Shown: one piece after another, positions 49,724 to 59,128 of the stretch
Position numbering within the stretch: position 1 is the first letter of the stretch
Layout: each line of letters opens with the position of its first letter
Assembly: GCA_942491555.1 (NCBI GenBank)
Contig: CALOBN010000005.1
Location: 682,001-746,000, forward strand
Direction: 5' to 3'
Length of the DNA stretch: 64,000 bases
Source of the DNA: Marinihelvus sp942491555
GTDB lineage: Bacteria; Pseudomonadota; Gammaproteobacteria; Xanthomonadales; SZUA-36
The notes under the pieces: model-generated
Databases searched by the model: none
What the model saw: the letters and a program-made list of their open reading frames with translations, nothing else
What the model was told of the DNA's origin: nothing
Translations under genes and position numbers: made by a program

Positions 49724-51778
49724 ATGCCGCTTTTGACCGGAATAAAAATTTTGAAACTGACGCTTGTCCTGACGTTTTTCCTCGTGCTGTTTGCATCAAC
49801 TTCGAATGCCAGCGAGCTCGCTGCCCTGGATTATCCCCGCGTGGTCAGCGGCGACGGCCTCGAGGCAAAAATCCACCACCCGGTGGTGGATTCCTGGAGA
49901 GATTACGCGGTCCTCGAGGCCTGGGTGCCGGTGGAGATTACCGATCAGAGCACCGATCAACAGTGGGTGGGTGCGCTGCGTGTCAAAGTAAATACCGAGG
50001 TCCGCCTTGGGGAACAGCTGGTTTTGCTCAGTGACGCCTCGATCACAGACACCAGCTTTTCAGATTCTGAAACGCCGGCCAGGGTCATCGATTTTGCCCG
50101 TAACAACATTCGTTCGCAGCGCCAGGAAGTGACGTTGAACGAGCTGGTTCTGTCACTGGCTGATGATTTCAGCCCGCCACAGCAGCGCCCGGCCACGGGC
50201 TTCAATCGCAACCCGCCACGTATCGTGGTTAGCCGGAAACCGGCCCGTCTTTTGCTCATCGATCAGCAGCCGGTCAAGGCGCCGGTTATCGGGACCTCGC
50301 TCGAGCTGGTGGTAAACACGGATTGGAACCTGTTTTACGACACCGACAGCCGCAGCTGGTTTGTGATTAATGACGGTATCTGGCAAACCCAATCACTACT
50401 TGCCAGTGGTGACTGGTCAATCGTCAGCAAGCTGCCTGAAGACTTTATGCGTTTGTCCGATGAGCAGGGCTGGGAAGCCGTGCGCGAGGCCTTGCCGCCG
50501 CAGGTTCCCGCCGTGGCGCCTCCGGCACTGATTGTCAGCCTGGAACCAACGGAACTCGTCGTGATCGATGGTGAGCCACGTCTTCAGCTGATCCCCGGTG
50601 CCGACGGACTGATGGAGGTCGCCAACACAGACAGTGCACTGTTCCAGTTTGACAATACCTGGTACTTCCTCGCCGCTGGGCGATGGTTCCAGAGCGCCTC
50701 CCTGGAGAAGGAATGGGTGCCGGTCAGCGAACTTCCCGGGGCCTTTGCAAAGATTCCTCCGGACCATGGCCGGGCAGCCGTGCGTGAGTCCGTCCCTGAA
50801 ACGATGGAAGCCGCATTGGCTTATATTGCGGCCACATTGCCGCAGAGCAGTTCAGTGCCGCTCGACGGGACACCGTCTCAGCAGGTTGTTTATGTGGGTG
50901 CTCCCCGCTTCGAATTGATATCCGGGACCAGCGTGGAGCGGGCGGTTAACTCACCTTTCGCGGTGATTCGACATAACAATGCTTACTACCTCAACTTCGA
51001 GGCTGCCTGGTACCGTTCCGACGCACCAACAGGGCCGTGGAAACCCGCGCTGGTGGTTCCGGACGCCATTTTTGAAATTCCACCCAGTGACCCCCTCTAC
51101 TATGTCACCTACGTCAGGCCGGCGGGTAACCAGCCGCAGGCCGGCGAGGCGCGATTTACCTACTCGGAGGGGTACAACGGCATGTACACCATCGGCACTA
51201 ATGCCGTGCGGGGCACCGGTTGGGCCTACAAGCCCTGGGTTGGCTATCCGGGTGGCAGCCCGGTTTACTGGAGCTATCCGCCGACCTGGGGCTACCCGCG
51301 CGGCGCTGCCTGGGGCTATGGTTATCGCAATCCTTACTATTACTGGGGTGGCTATGCGCCGATGCAGGACATTACGATCAGCGGCAAGACCCGGTCCCTG
51401 GATGGGGCGCTGTCCATCGCTGAGCAGGATCCCCGCCTGGCGCGGCCCGGTTATGACTACAAGACCCTGGCAGAGCAAAGGCTGGACGACAGCCGCGCGG
51501 CGGGGTACGTGGCAGATGATCTTTTCGCTGATCCGCAGGGCCAGGTGTACAAACGCGAGGACGACGGCTGGTCAAAGCATGAGGATGGAAACTGGAGCAC
51601 CATGGAGGAGCTTGAGCGTCAATATGGAACCGGTAGCGGGCCACAACTCGGCATGCCGGAGACTCAGCAAAGACAGGCTTATAAACAGAATCCGGACGAT
51701 ATTGAGCGCATGGAGCGTTACTTTGAGCGCCGATCCAAAAGTTACAATACGTATATGAATATTTATGTGCCGCGCTGA
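49724..51778 (+). CDS. exported protein with three WYF/LP repeats and Tyr/Gly-rich tail
   Basis: A 684-aa secreted protein of unknown function. Signal peptide at 1-30 (ending SNAS). After an N-terminal region (31-165), three divergent repeats of about 90 residues lie at roughly 168-258, 270-362 and 383-455; each has a P.L..IDG.P.L pattern, an N-[ST] step, a WYF-like strand, a W.....W pair and LP..F.KIP. A Gly/Tyr/Trp/Pro-rich segment (about 475-545, with GYPGGSPVYWSYPP) and a charged C-terminal region with an SKSYNTYMNIYV end follow. Possible surface or matrix-associated role. The next gene, a DUF4136 lipoprotein, may be its partner. Confidence 0.8.
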   Translation: MPLLTGIKILKLTLVLTFFLVLFASTSNASELAALDYPRVVSGDGLEAKIHHPVVDSWRDYAVLEAWVPVEITDQSTDQQWVGALRVKVNTEVRLGEQLVLLSDASITDTSFSDSETPARVIDFARNNIRSQRQEVTLNELVLSLADDFSPPQQRPATGFNRNPPRIVVSRKPARLLLIDQQPVKAPVIGTSLELVVNTDWNLFYDTDSRSWFVINDGIWQTQSLLASGDWSIVSKLPEDFMRLSDEQGWEAVREALPPQVPAVAPPALIVSLEPTELVVIDGEPRLQLIPGADGLMEVANTDSALFQFDNTWYFLAAGRWFQSASLEKEWVPVSELPGAFAKIPPDHGRAAVRESVPETMEAALAYIAATLPQSSSVPLDGTPSQQVVYVGAPRFELISGTSVERAVNSPFAVIRHNNAYYLNFEAAWYRSDAPTGPWKPALVVPDAIFEIPPSDPLYYVTYVRPAGNQPQAGEARFTYSEGYNGMYTIGTNAVRGTGWAYKPWVGYPGGSPVYWSYPPTWGYPRGAAWGYGYRNPYYYWGGYAPMQDITISGKTRSLDGALSIAEQDPRLARPGYDYKTLAEQRLDDSRAAGYVADDLFADPQGQVYKREDDGWSKHEDGNWSTMEELERQYGTGSGPQLGMPETQQRQAYKQNPDDIERMERYFERRSKSYNTYMNIYVPR

Positions 51779-51858
51779 AAACACGCACATTCCTCACATC
51801 AATATGCCGTTAATTTCGGTATAGTCCGTCTATGACAAACCGTAAGTGGAGATTGGCC

Positions 51859-52440
51859 ATGAAATCGTTTCGCACCCTATCGCTAATGCTTTTCGCCGGG
51901 CTGGTACTCAGCGCCTGCGCATCCCAACCCAACATCAAGTCAGACTACGACCCGTCTGTGGATTTTTCCAAGTACAAGACTTTTAATTTCTACAAGCCCA
52001 TGGGCATCGAGAACCCGAACTACTCGAGCCTGCTGGGGCAAATGTTCCGGGATTCGATTACGCGTGAGATGGAACAACGCGGTTACACGCTGGCTGAAAA
52101 CCCTGACTTGCTGATGAACGTTTCAGCCCGCATGGAAGACAAAACACGTGTCACCACTTACAACCAACCGATGTACGGCGGCTACTACGGATATCGGTCT
52201 GGTTTCTATGACCCGTGGATGGGTTACGGGTATGGCACGCAAACGCACGTGAGTCAGTACACCGAAGGCACCATCAACATCGACATGGTGGACGCCAGCG
52301 CCAAGCGCATGGTCTGGGAAGGCGTGGCTGTTGGCAAGGTAACCGGTGACAAGTCCAATGAGGAAGCGCGTGTCGCAATCAACTCGGGCGTGACGGAGAT
52401 GTTCGCCAACTACCCGTTCCGTGCCGGGCAGGGCAACTAG
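51859..52440 (+). CDS. DUF4136 domain lipoprotein
   Basis: A 193-aa outer-membrane-type lipoprotein. The lipobox LVLSAC places the modified Cys near residue 20; the mature part is DUF4136, with YDPSVDFSKYKTFNFY and later GTINIDMVDASAKRMVWEGVA. The tail between has a Tyr/Gly-rich stretch (YGGYYGYRSGFYDPW), echoing the upstream repeat protein. ATG 51859 with ggag 7 nt upstream is chosen over ATG 51832. An intrinsic terminator follows. Confidence 0.9.
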   Translation: MKSFRTLSLMLFAGLVLSACASQPNIKSDYDPSVDFSKYKTFNFYKPMGIENPNYSSLLGQMFRDSITREMEQRGYTLAENPDLLMNVSARMEDKTRVTTYNQPMYGGYYGYRSGFYDPWMGYGYGTQTHVSQYTEGTINIDMVDASAKRMVWEGVAVGKVTGDKSNEEARVAINSGVTEMFANYPFRAGQGN

Positions 52441-52470
52441 CTGATACTGACTTTTAAAAGTTAAAGAGAA

Positions 52471-52494
52471 CCCGGCAGACGCCGGGTTTTTTTT
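52471..52494 (+). terminator. intrinsic terminator after DUF4136 lipoprotein
   Basis: Stem cccggc/gccggg (6 bp) with a 4-base loop, followed by eight T residues (52487-52494). It ends the lipoprotein transcript and may also limit readthrough from the convergent cytochrome gene. Confidence 0.9.
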
Positions 52495-52519
52495 GCTGAA
52501 AAAACCGTTTTGAATCTGC

Positions 52520-54820
52520 TTAAGGCGTTTTCTGCAATTCAGTTAAAAGCTGCGTGGCCTGCTGGTCCGCCGGATTCAGGTTAAGCAAAGCTTCGGTCCA
52601 GGCAATGGCCTGCGACCGGTTACCACGGTCCCTTTCCATGGTGGCCAAGGCGTAAAGAATATCCCGGCTGTTAGGGAACTGCGCCTGTGCTGACTGCAGC
52701 ACGGCAACTGCTTGATCTGCCTGGCCCAGGGAGCTCAGTGCAACGCCCAGAACATAGGCATAGCGCTCTATCCCAGGTTCCAGCTCAACGGCCTCGCCAA
52801 GTGCTTCCAGCGCTGCTTCTGCCGAACCCTGGCGAACCAGCGCGAGGCCCAGGGCGTGGTGCAGGGCGGCGTCATTCGGGGACTGTGCCAGACCCTGTTC
52901 CAGAAGTTTCACGGATTCTGCAGTCATGCCCTCATTACGGTACAGGTCGGCAAGGTTCATATACGCCGGAGAGAACGTGGGGCTTCGCTCTATCGACTGC
53001 CGGTAATAACTTTCCGCCTGCGCACCGCTGCCCGCTTCGAGGGAAATATTGCCAAGATTAAAGTAGGACTCCGGCCGGTCAGCATTCAGTTGCTGGATAT
53101 CATAGTAATCGCGCATGGCCAGTTGCAGCGCACCACGGTCCTGCACGCTGAGTTGGTTCAGAGGTGTTCCGGCGAGCGTGTTGGCGGCCTCTGAGCGCAC
53201 GGCGAGCACCGGGTCCCGCAGCAGGTGCCCGGCCAGTTCATAGCGGTTGGCCGGCGGGATCTGTTGCAAAACCTGTAATGCGGCCATGCGCACCAGCGGG
53301 CTTTCGTCAAACAAGGCCTGCGTGACGACCTGGCCGGACAGGGGGCTGAGATAATCGCCTAACTCCAGCACCGCGGTCGCGCGTACGATCGCCGGCGTGT
53401 TGTCGCGGTTTAAGACGCCAAGCAGGCTGACTTCCGCCTGCGGTCGTCCTTCCCGGGCCATGTTAAAGGCCGTCGCCCAGTTCTGATAAAGCGGTTTGGG
53501 TTTCGGGAACATCTGCGCGAACGCCTCTGCCGCCCAATCCTGGTCCTGTTCCGGATTTATTTCTGCATGACATTGGCTACAGGCATCCGGCGCGCCGATC
53601 TTCAGGGCGATATCCGGGCGGGGGATACGCATGCTGTGGTCACGACGGTCATCTACGCCCATGTAGGTTTGTGCGGGCATATGACAATCCAGGCAGTTGG
53701 CGCCTGCCGAGTCATTCGGGTGACCGTGGTGGTCCTCGCTGGCAAATTTGGACGGCAGGTGACACTGGGCGCAGACCATGTCGTCCGGTGCCCGCAGCTC
53801 CAGGCTGTGCGGGTTGTGGCAGTCGCTGCAGGTCACGCCGGCCATGTGCATTTTGCTTTGTGTGTACGAACCCCACACGAACACCTCGTCCTGAATCTGC
53901 CCGTCGGCGTGATACAGGCCTTGCGTGAGCATGGCCGGACGATGGTGGTTCAGGAAGGTTGGGTCTGATTCACGGCCCTCGGCGAGGAGTTCACGGCGCG
54001 AATGGCAGGCCGCACACGATTCGATTTCCTTGCGGCCGATGGGGCCGCCCTGGCGTTCGGCAATACCCGTGTCCAGGTTGATGGGCCAGCTGACGCCCTG
54101 CCGGTCGTCAAAAATAATGGTGAGTCCGCGCGTGGTGTCCCCGGCCTGCAGTTCCGGGGTCTTTGCTGCCCACGCCAGGTGCTTCCCGCCGGGTCCGTGG
54201 CAGGCTTCGCAGCTGACATTGATTTCCGACCAGGTGGTGGCAAATTTGTCGGTGGCGGCGTCATAGTTCTTGCGCAGGTTGGTGGAATGGCAGTCGGCAC
54301 ACATGAAGTTCCAGTTCTGCTGGATGCCGGTCCAGTGCATCTCGTCGCCGCCTTGCAGGGGCTCATCAGGGAACAGGTGGTACCAGCGTTGACCGCCGGC
54401 TTGCGCGGGACGATCGTCCCAGGCGAGGGCCAGGGCCTGTACCCGGCCATCGGGAAACTCGACCAGGTACTGCTGTAGCGGCTCAACACCAAAAGTGTAC
54501 GCAACCTCATAGTCCTGCAGCGTGCCGTCAGGACCGTCGGTGTTAATGAAGTACTTGCCGTCGCGCATAAAAAAGCGCGAGGTCACACCATGCACGGTCA
54601 GTTCCTGATTATTGAAGTCGCCGACCACGGTGTCCTTCGAGGCGTGCATCATCGACTGGTCGTGGTGCGAGCCCTGCCAGTCGGCCGCCTCGCGCGCATG
54701 ACAGCTGCCGCAGCTTTCAGTGCCGGCATAGCCGTCTTCGGCAGCCTGCGCGGTAATGGTCAGGAACGTCAGCAGAAGCGCTGTTAGCGCCCCGGCGAAG
54801 GTTTTCAGGGATGGGTTCAT
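52520..54820 (-). CDS. octaheme c-type cytochrome with HEAT-like and TPR domains
   Basis: A 766-aa periplasmic protein. Start ATG 54820 gives a signal peptide ending AQAAE near residue 28; the longer frame upstream does not look like protein. Eight CXXCH haem motifs are at residues about 37, 174, 204, 269, 331, 350, 376 and 414. Downstream is an alpha-helical HEAT-like part (about 440-580, with LYQNWATAFN and EVSLLGVLNRDNTP) then TPRs (about 600-760). Multihaem-TPR fusions occur in proteins that store or hand on electrons between membrane complexes; the donor and acceptor are unknown. It is divergent from the SDR gene. Confidence 0.9.
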   Translation of the reverse strand: MNPSLKTFAGALTALLLTFLTITAQAAEDGYAGTESCGSCHAREAADWQGSHHDQSMMHASKDTVVGDFNNQELTVHGVTSRFFMRDGKYFINTDGPDGTLQDYEVAYTFGVEPLQQYLVEFPDGRVQALALAWDDRPAQAGGQRWYHLFPDEPLQGGDEMHWTGIQQNWNFMCADCHSTNLRKNYDAATDKFATTWSEINVSCEACHGPGGKHLAWAAKTPELQAGDTTRGLTIIFDDRQGVSWPINLDTGIAERQGGPIGRKEIESCAACHSRRELLAEGRESDPTFLNHHRPAMLTQGLYHADGQIQDEVFVWGSYTQSKMHMAGVTCSDCHNPHSLELRAPDDMVCAQCHLPSKFASEDHHGHPNDSAGANCLDCHMPAQTYMGVDDRRDHSMRIPRPDIALKIGAPDACSQCHAEINPEQDQDWAAEAFAQMFPKPKPLYQNWATAFNMAREGRPQAEVSLLGVLNRDNTPAIVRATAVLELGDYLSPLSGQVVTQALFDESPLVRMAALQVLQQIPPANRYELAGHLLRDPVLAVRSEAANTLAGTPLNQLSVQDRGALQLAMRDYYDIQQLNADRPESYFNLGNISLEAGSGAQAESYYRQSIERSPTFSPAYMNLADLYRNEGMTAESVKLLEQGLAQSPNDAALHHALGLALVRQGSAEAALEALGEAVELEPGIERYAYVLGVALSSLGQADQAVAVLQSAQAQFPNSRDILYALATMERDRGNRSQAIAWTEALLNLNPADQQATQLLTELQKTP

Positions 54821-54879
54821 GTGTTCAGGATAGCCGGAAGTGTTCTTTCCAATGATGCCATTTTCAGCCCTGGAAAGCG

Positions 54880-56457
54880 ATGCGTCAGGGCTGCAGCGCT
54901 TCCCCTCGCGAGGGTCCTCGGGCATGCTGGGAGCAGTTTTCGGACCAGGCGACGCAACGCAGGGAGGGCCCTCTGAATAACAGGCAGGACAACCCCGTAA
55001 AACCGCACGCTGAGCATCCCCTGGTGCTGGTTTTCGGTGCCAGCGGCTACATTGGCACCTGGTTGGTGCCACGCCTGGTTCGCGAGCCGCTGCGAATCCG
55101 GGCTGTGTCCCGAGATCAGCGCGTGCTGCAAGCGCGGGACTGGGACAAGGTCGAGTTAATGGAAGCCGATGCGCTAGATCCTGCTTCCCTCCCGGCTGCG
55201 CTGGCTGGCGTCGACACCGCCTTTTACCTGGTGCACTCCATGAGTGCCGGCAAAGGCTTCGGTCAGCTTGATCTGGAAGCGGCGAATAACTTTGCCCTTG
55301 CGGCTGAAAACGCCGGCGTCCGGCGTATTGTCTACCTCGGTGGCCTGGTTCCTGACGATGCGGACAGTGAACACATTCGCTCGCGGGCGGAAACGGGAGA
55401 TCGTTTACGCATGGGCCGCGTGCCGGTTACGGAGATACGCGCCGGCATCATTATTGGTCCGGGTTCGGCCGCATTCGAAGTCATGCGCGATCTCGTGCTG
55501 CACCTGCCGGTGATGACCACACCCCGCTGGGTGCGGGCGGTATCGCCACCAATCGCCCTGGATAACCTGCTCGAGTATCTGGTGCGCATCAGCTTTGTGG
55601 AGGAAGCAGCAGGGTTTATATACGATGCCGCCGGGCCCGAGCAGGTGAGCTACGAAGACCTGATGCGGACCCTGGCGGACGTGGCAGGCAAGCGCCGACC
55701 CCTGATTATTCCGGTGCCGGTGCTCACACCGCAGCTTTCGGCCTACTGGTTGGGCCTGGTGACCGCCGTACCCACCAGCGTGGCCCGGGCCCTGATCGGT
55801 GGTCTGAAGCATGATTTCCAGGCTGACGATGCGGAGCTTCGACGTCTTGTTCCCCAGCGACTGCTGAGCGTTCGTGAAGGCATTGAGGCGGCATTTGCGG
55901 CAGAGCGGGAGCACCGCGTGGTCGCGCGCTGGCGGGAAGGCGCTTTTCCCCTGCGGGATTACTCACATGATATTGCCTATTACGCCAAGCAGGCGGGCGG
56001 GGAAGCTGTCAGTAGCGCCTCGCCTGAGGCCGTTTGGGCACAGGTCGTGGCCATCGGCGGAAAAAACCGTTACTACTTTGCCAACTGGCTCTGGACGATC
56101 CGCGAATTCATGGACTGGTGTGTGGGCGGCCGGGGTCTGTCACGCGGGCGTCGCGATCCGGATACCCTGCGTCTCGGCGATACGCTGGACAGCTGGACCG
56201 TGCTGGGTGTTGATGAACCCCGGCGGCTTACTCTGAAGCTTGGCATGAAAGCGCCCGGTTCCGGCGTACTGGAGTTTGAAATCACCCCGGAGCCCAACGG
56301 TTCGCGCGTTCGAATTACGGCCTACTGGCACCCGAAAGGGTTCTGGGGGCTGGCCTACTGGTTTGCGCTGGTACCGGCACATCTGTTTCTGTTTCGCGGC
56401 TGGACCCGTGCGATCGCCCGGCGTGCCGAAAGCGCCAGCAGGCAAAACAGTGCATAA
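54880..56457 (+). CDS. NAD(P)-binding SDR family oxidoreductase with DUF2867
   Basis: An atypical extended SDR/NmrA-like protein of about 480-525 aa. The Rossmann start VLVFGASGYIGTWLVPRLV is preceded by at least 35 residues of uncertain sequence; ATG 54880 is used here, with a CTG after gggaggg (54973) or a downstream start also possible. VHSMSAGKGF, YLGGLVP and RIVEIRAGIIIGPGS follow the family pattern (the last partly inferred from EIRAGIIIGPGS), and the C-terminal DUF2867 domain spans about 360-510. Function of the family is not settled; links to lipid or quinone metabolism are guesses. Confidence 0.82.
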   Translation: MRQGCSASPREGPRACWEQFSDQATQRREGPLNNRQDNPVKPHAEHPLVLVFGASGYIGTWLVPRLVREPLRIRAVSRDQRVLQARDWDKVELMEADALDPASLPAALAGVDTAFYLVHSMSAGKGFGQLDLEAANNFALAAENAGVRRIVYLGGLVPDDADSEHIRSRAETGDRLRMGRVPVTEIRAGIIIGPGSAAFEVMRDLVLHLPVMTTPRWVRAVSPPIALDNLLEYLVRISFVEEAAGFIYDAAGPEQVSYEDLMRTLADVAGKRRPLIIPVPVLTPQLSAYWLGLVTAVPTSVARALIGGLKHDFQADDAELRRLVPQRLLSVREGIEAAFAAEREHRVVARWREGAFPLRDYSHDIAYYAKQAGGEAVSSASPEAVWAQVVAIGGKNRYYFANWLWTIREFMDWCVGGRGLSRGRRDPDTLRLGDTLDSWTVLGVDEPRRLTLKLGMKAPGSGVLEFEITPEPNGSRVRITAYWHPKGFWGLAYWFALVPAHLFLFRGWTRAIARRAESASRQNSA

Positions 56458-56487
56458 GCGTTTCACTAAGCAAGGCTGTGAAGCGGT

Positions 56488-57249
56488 TTATTGTTCCAAT
56501 GCCGCCATGCACAGCTTGCGCACATCGTGCTTCTGACCACCGGCCTCCAGGGTCAGGTAAAGCGTAATCAGGTAAAAGCCGACGAACACGAAATCACTGT
56601 GCAGGCGATAGTCATGAGCGAGAAAGAAATCAAATAGCCGGTCAAACGAGGCCTTGAATTCATCGATTGAAAAGTACTGTGCGCCGGCCTGCATCCCGAA
56701 ATGAATGCGCAGCAGATCCAGAAGTTCGGACTCCGATGCCGCACCAAGGCCGGGCCGCAGCATCCCCATGGCGCTGAGTGCGTCCCGCAGGGCTGCCTCA
56801 TCATCGCTATAAAACGACCGGTAGAGGTTAACCATACCTTCCCGGAACTCCGGCCTCAGTTTCAGCCACAGGCCGTTGGGCTGGTAGTAAAGCTCACGCT
56901 CTGACCACCAGAAACGCGCCGGGCGCAGATCGATAAACAGGCCGTCTTCCAGCAGCCATTGGCGAAAGTACATGTGGAGGATCCGGTCGCCAGCGCTACG
57001 TTTCTGTGCAGCGTGGGTAAGGTTTTCCAGGGTTGTCGCATCACGCGGCGGCTTATCCAGAATCACCCGATCGACCACAGAGCCGGTCCGCCGGGTCTGC
57101 TGCCGGATGCCGGAGCCGCTAACGAATCGCCAGCTCAGGCTGCGCAGGGAGCCAACCATGGACGGCCAGTCCACGGCATCCCAGCCGCGTGAAGGCACGA
57201 AACGTGCCAGTTGACGCAGGTCTTCAGGTAGAAAAGCAGGTAGTTCCAT
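56488..57249 (-). CDS. hypothetical protein
   Basis: A 253-aa soluble protein. I do not recognise the family. It has a basic N-terminal third (WRFVSGSGIRQQTRRTG), a central aromatic segment (ARFWWSERELYYQPNGLWLKL, in pieces) and a C-terminal part with HDYRLHSDFVFVGFYLITLYLTL that could contact a membrane. No signal peptide. It stands between the convergent SDR gene and the upstream phosphatase operon. Confidence 0.6.
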   Translation of the reverse strand: MELPAFLPEDLRQLARFVPSRGWDAVDWPSMVGSLRSLSWRFVSGSGIRQQTRRTGSVVDRVILDKPPRDATTLENLTHAAQKRSAGDRILHMYFRQWLLEDGLFIDLRPARFWWSERELYYQPNGLWLKLRPEFREGMVNLYRSFYSDDEAALRDALSAMGMLRPGLGAASESELLDLLRIHFGMQAGAQYFSIDEFKASFDRLFDFFLAHDYRLHSDFVFVGFYLITLYLTLEAGGQKHDVRKLCMAALEQ

Positions 57250-57351
57250 GAGCTTCAGGGATTGCTCCGGTTCAGGCGTTTTTGCAGGCGGCGTGGTCCT
57301 CTGCCTGGTAACTGTACCCAGGCGCGCTCATGGCTGAGTTTGCCCAATAAC

Positions 57352-59058
57352 CTAGTCTTGAAACACCTCGGTCAGCGGCTGTCCTGTTGCACCGGATGGT
57401 GATCGCAGGCCCAGGCGGGCGGACAAGGTAGGTGCAATGTCATAAGGCGCCACCGCCCGCTGGATGGTGGCGTTTTCTATGCCCTGTCCGGCAAAGAAAA
57501 TGGGGACATAGGTGTCATAGCTCCATGGCGATCCGTGCGTTGCTGCAACGACCAGGCCATCAAAATCATTGATGAACACATTCGGATCAAAAATCACGTA
57601 AATGTCTCCTGAGCGTCCCGGGTGGAAGTTGTTGCGGACCGCTTCCATGAGTGGGAAATCAGGCACCTGGTTCTTGCCCAGGGCGATGCTGGGAACTGCC
57701 TGGCGGATGCCCGGGAACCTGGCAAGTTCTGCCGCAACCGCCTGCTGAACCTCCGCGAGGTCGAGGCCCAGGGCCTGGATCGCATCCCGGTTCAGGTGCA
57801 GGTAGGGATGCGAGTACTGGTCGATCAGTTGTTCGCCGATGCCAAAGCGCTCTTTTAGTGCTTCGATGGCCGGTTGAGTGTTCAGTGTATCGGTGTCGAA
57901 ATACTCAAGGCCGACATAGCCCAGGCTCTCGAGATACCCGGGTGTATCCGGGCCGCCATGGTCAGCAGACAGGACGATGAGGGTGTTTTCCAGGCCCACC
58001 GTTTCATCCACGTGAGCAAACAGTCTGGCCAGGGTGCGGTCGAGCCGCATCAGGTTGTCTTCCATCTCAAGACTGGAGGCACCAAACAGGTGGCCGACGT
58101 AGTCCGTGGAGCTGAAGCTGATTGCCAGATAATCGGGAACCTCGTCCTGGCCAAGCTGTTCTGCTTCCATCAAGGCGAGCGCAAAGTCCAGAGTCAGTTC
58201 ATCGCCAGCCGGGCTGAGGGTCAGCCTGGTAGTGAACAGGGAATCGTCGGCGGAACCATAGGCGTGCGGGAAAGTCCTTCCATAACCGGGAAAGTCGGTT
58301 TCCCATGGGCGGTCATCCTGACTCCCAAACAGGTAAGTGTCCTGGTCTTCCATCAGGTTCCACGAGGTGTCGCTATAGACACCTGGTTTTTTCTGCGCAT
58401 TCCATTCAGTGACGTAGTCCGGATATTCGTCGTAATAGTAGGTGCTGGTCACGAACTCGCCAGCAGCCTTGGAAAACCAGAATGCCTTGCCGGTGTGTCC
58501 GGCCAGGGCCACGGCGCCGCGATCTTTTACCGAGACACCGAATACCTTGGACTGTCCACCGTTAAAGCCGCGCAATTCATCGCCAAAGGTGGAAACGAGC
58601 ATGGCCCGTGGTGAACGGCCTTCAACCTTGGCAGCGCGTTGCGTGGGGTCAATTTCGGTGTCCGCGTTGACATCGGCATCAGCGCTCAGCAAAACGTAAT
58701 CCGGGTCCTCGATGTTGTACACCAGGCGATCCAGGTCATGGTCCAGCCAGAGATTGCCGACCATGCCGTGCACGGCGGGATAGGCGCCCGTGGCAAGTGA
58801 TGCATGGCCGACGATGGTTTCCGTGTTGGCATGCTGGTAATGCGCATTGGCGTAATACAAGCCCTCGTCAAAGAGGTAATTGAAGCCGCCTTGACCGAAA
58901 CGTTCCCGGTAACGCGTGGGTAAATCGCCGCGTAACTGGTCAATGGTGATCTGTAAAACGAGGCGGGGCGGGCTGCTTGAATCGACTGCTTGTGCCGTTT
59001 GCACCAGTGAGCAGGCCGCAATCAGTGTGATAAAGATCAGCGATATGCTTCGCGTCAT
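57352..59058 (-). CDS. PafA-like alkaline phosphatase (AP superfamily)
   Basis: A 568-aa secreted metal phosphatase. Signal peptide to about residue 24. The metal/nucleophile site begins VLQITIDQLRGD (Asp40) and HANTETIVGHAS, with Thr81 the probable nucleophile; later metal ligands are in SADHGGPDTPG and VAATHGSPW. Dizinc alkaline phosphatase or phosphodiesterase activity is expected by family; the substrate is not fixed. It is downstream of the sulfatase on the minus strand, after a hairpin terminator, so cotranscription is partial at best. Confidence 0.9.
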   Translation of the reverse strand: MTRSISLIFITLIAACSLVQTAQAVDSSSPPRLVLQITIDQLRGDLPTRYRERFGQGGFNYLFDEGLYYANAHYQHANTETIVGHASLATGAYPAVHGMVGNLWLDHDLDRLVYNIEDPDYVLLSADADVNADTEIDPTQRAAKVEGRSPRAMLVSTFGDELRGFNGGQSKVFGVSVKDRGAVALAGHTGKAFWFSKAAGEFVTSTYYYDEYPDYVTEWNAQKKPGVYSDTSWNLMEDQDTYLFGSQDDRPWETDFPGYGRTFPHAYGSADDSLFTTRLTLSPAGDELTLDFALALMEAEQLGQDEVPDYLAISFSSTDYVGHLFGASSLEMEDNLMRLDRTLARLFAHVDETVGLENTLIVLSADHGGPDTPGYLESLGYVGLEYFDTDTLNTQPAIEALKERFGIGEQLIDQYSHPYLHLNRDAIQALGLDLAEVQQAVAAELARFPGIRQAVPSIALGKNQVPDFPLMEAVRNNFHPGRSGDIYVIFDPNVFINDFDGLVVAATHGSPWSYDTYVPIFFAGQGIENATIQRAVAPYDIAPTLSARLGLRSPSGATGQPLTEVFQD

Positions 59059-59084
59059 GGACGTGTCAACCGGTTAAATGAAAT

Positions 59085-59114
59085 GCGGACGGGGCCTGGT
59101 GATGCCCCGCCCGC
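59085..59114 (-). terminator. terminator after the sulfatase gene
   Basis: On the minus strand, an 11-bp stem with one G-U pair (gcgggcggggc with gccccgtccgc) and an 8-base loop is followed by atttcattt. It lies between the sulfatase stop and the phosphatase start, so it would reduce readthrough into the phosphatase gene. Confidence 0.55.
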
Positions 59115-59128
59115 GATAAAGCTTACCG

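Noticed and set aside
54821..55072. 84-residue N-terminal extension of the octaheme cytochrome frame
   Set aside because: It has no signal peptide or haem motif and overlaps the SDR gene; ATG 54820 gives a clean signal peptide.
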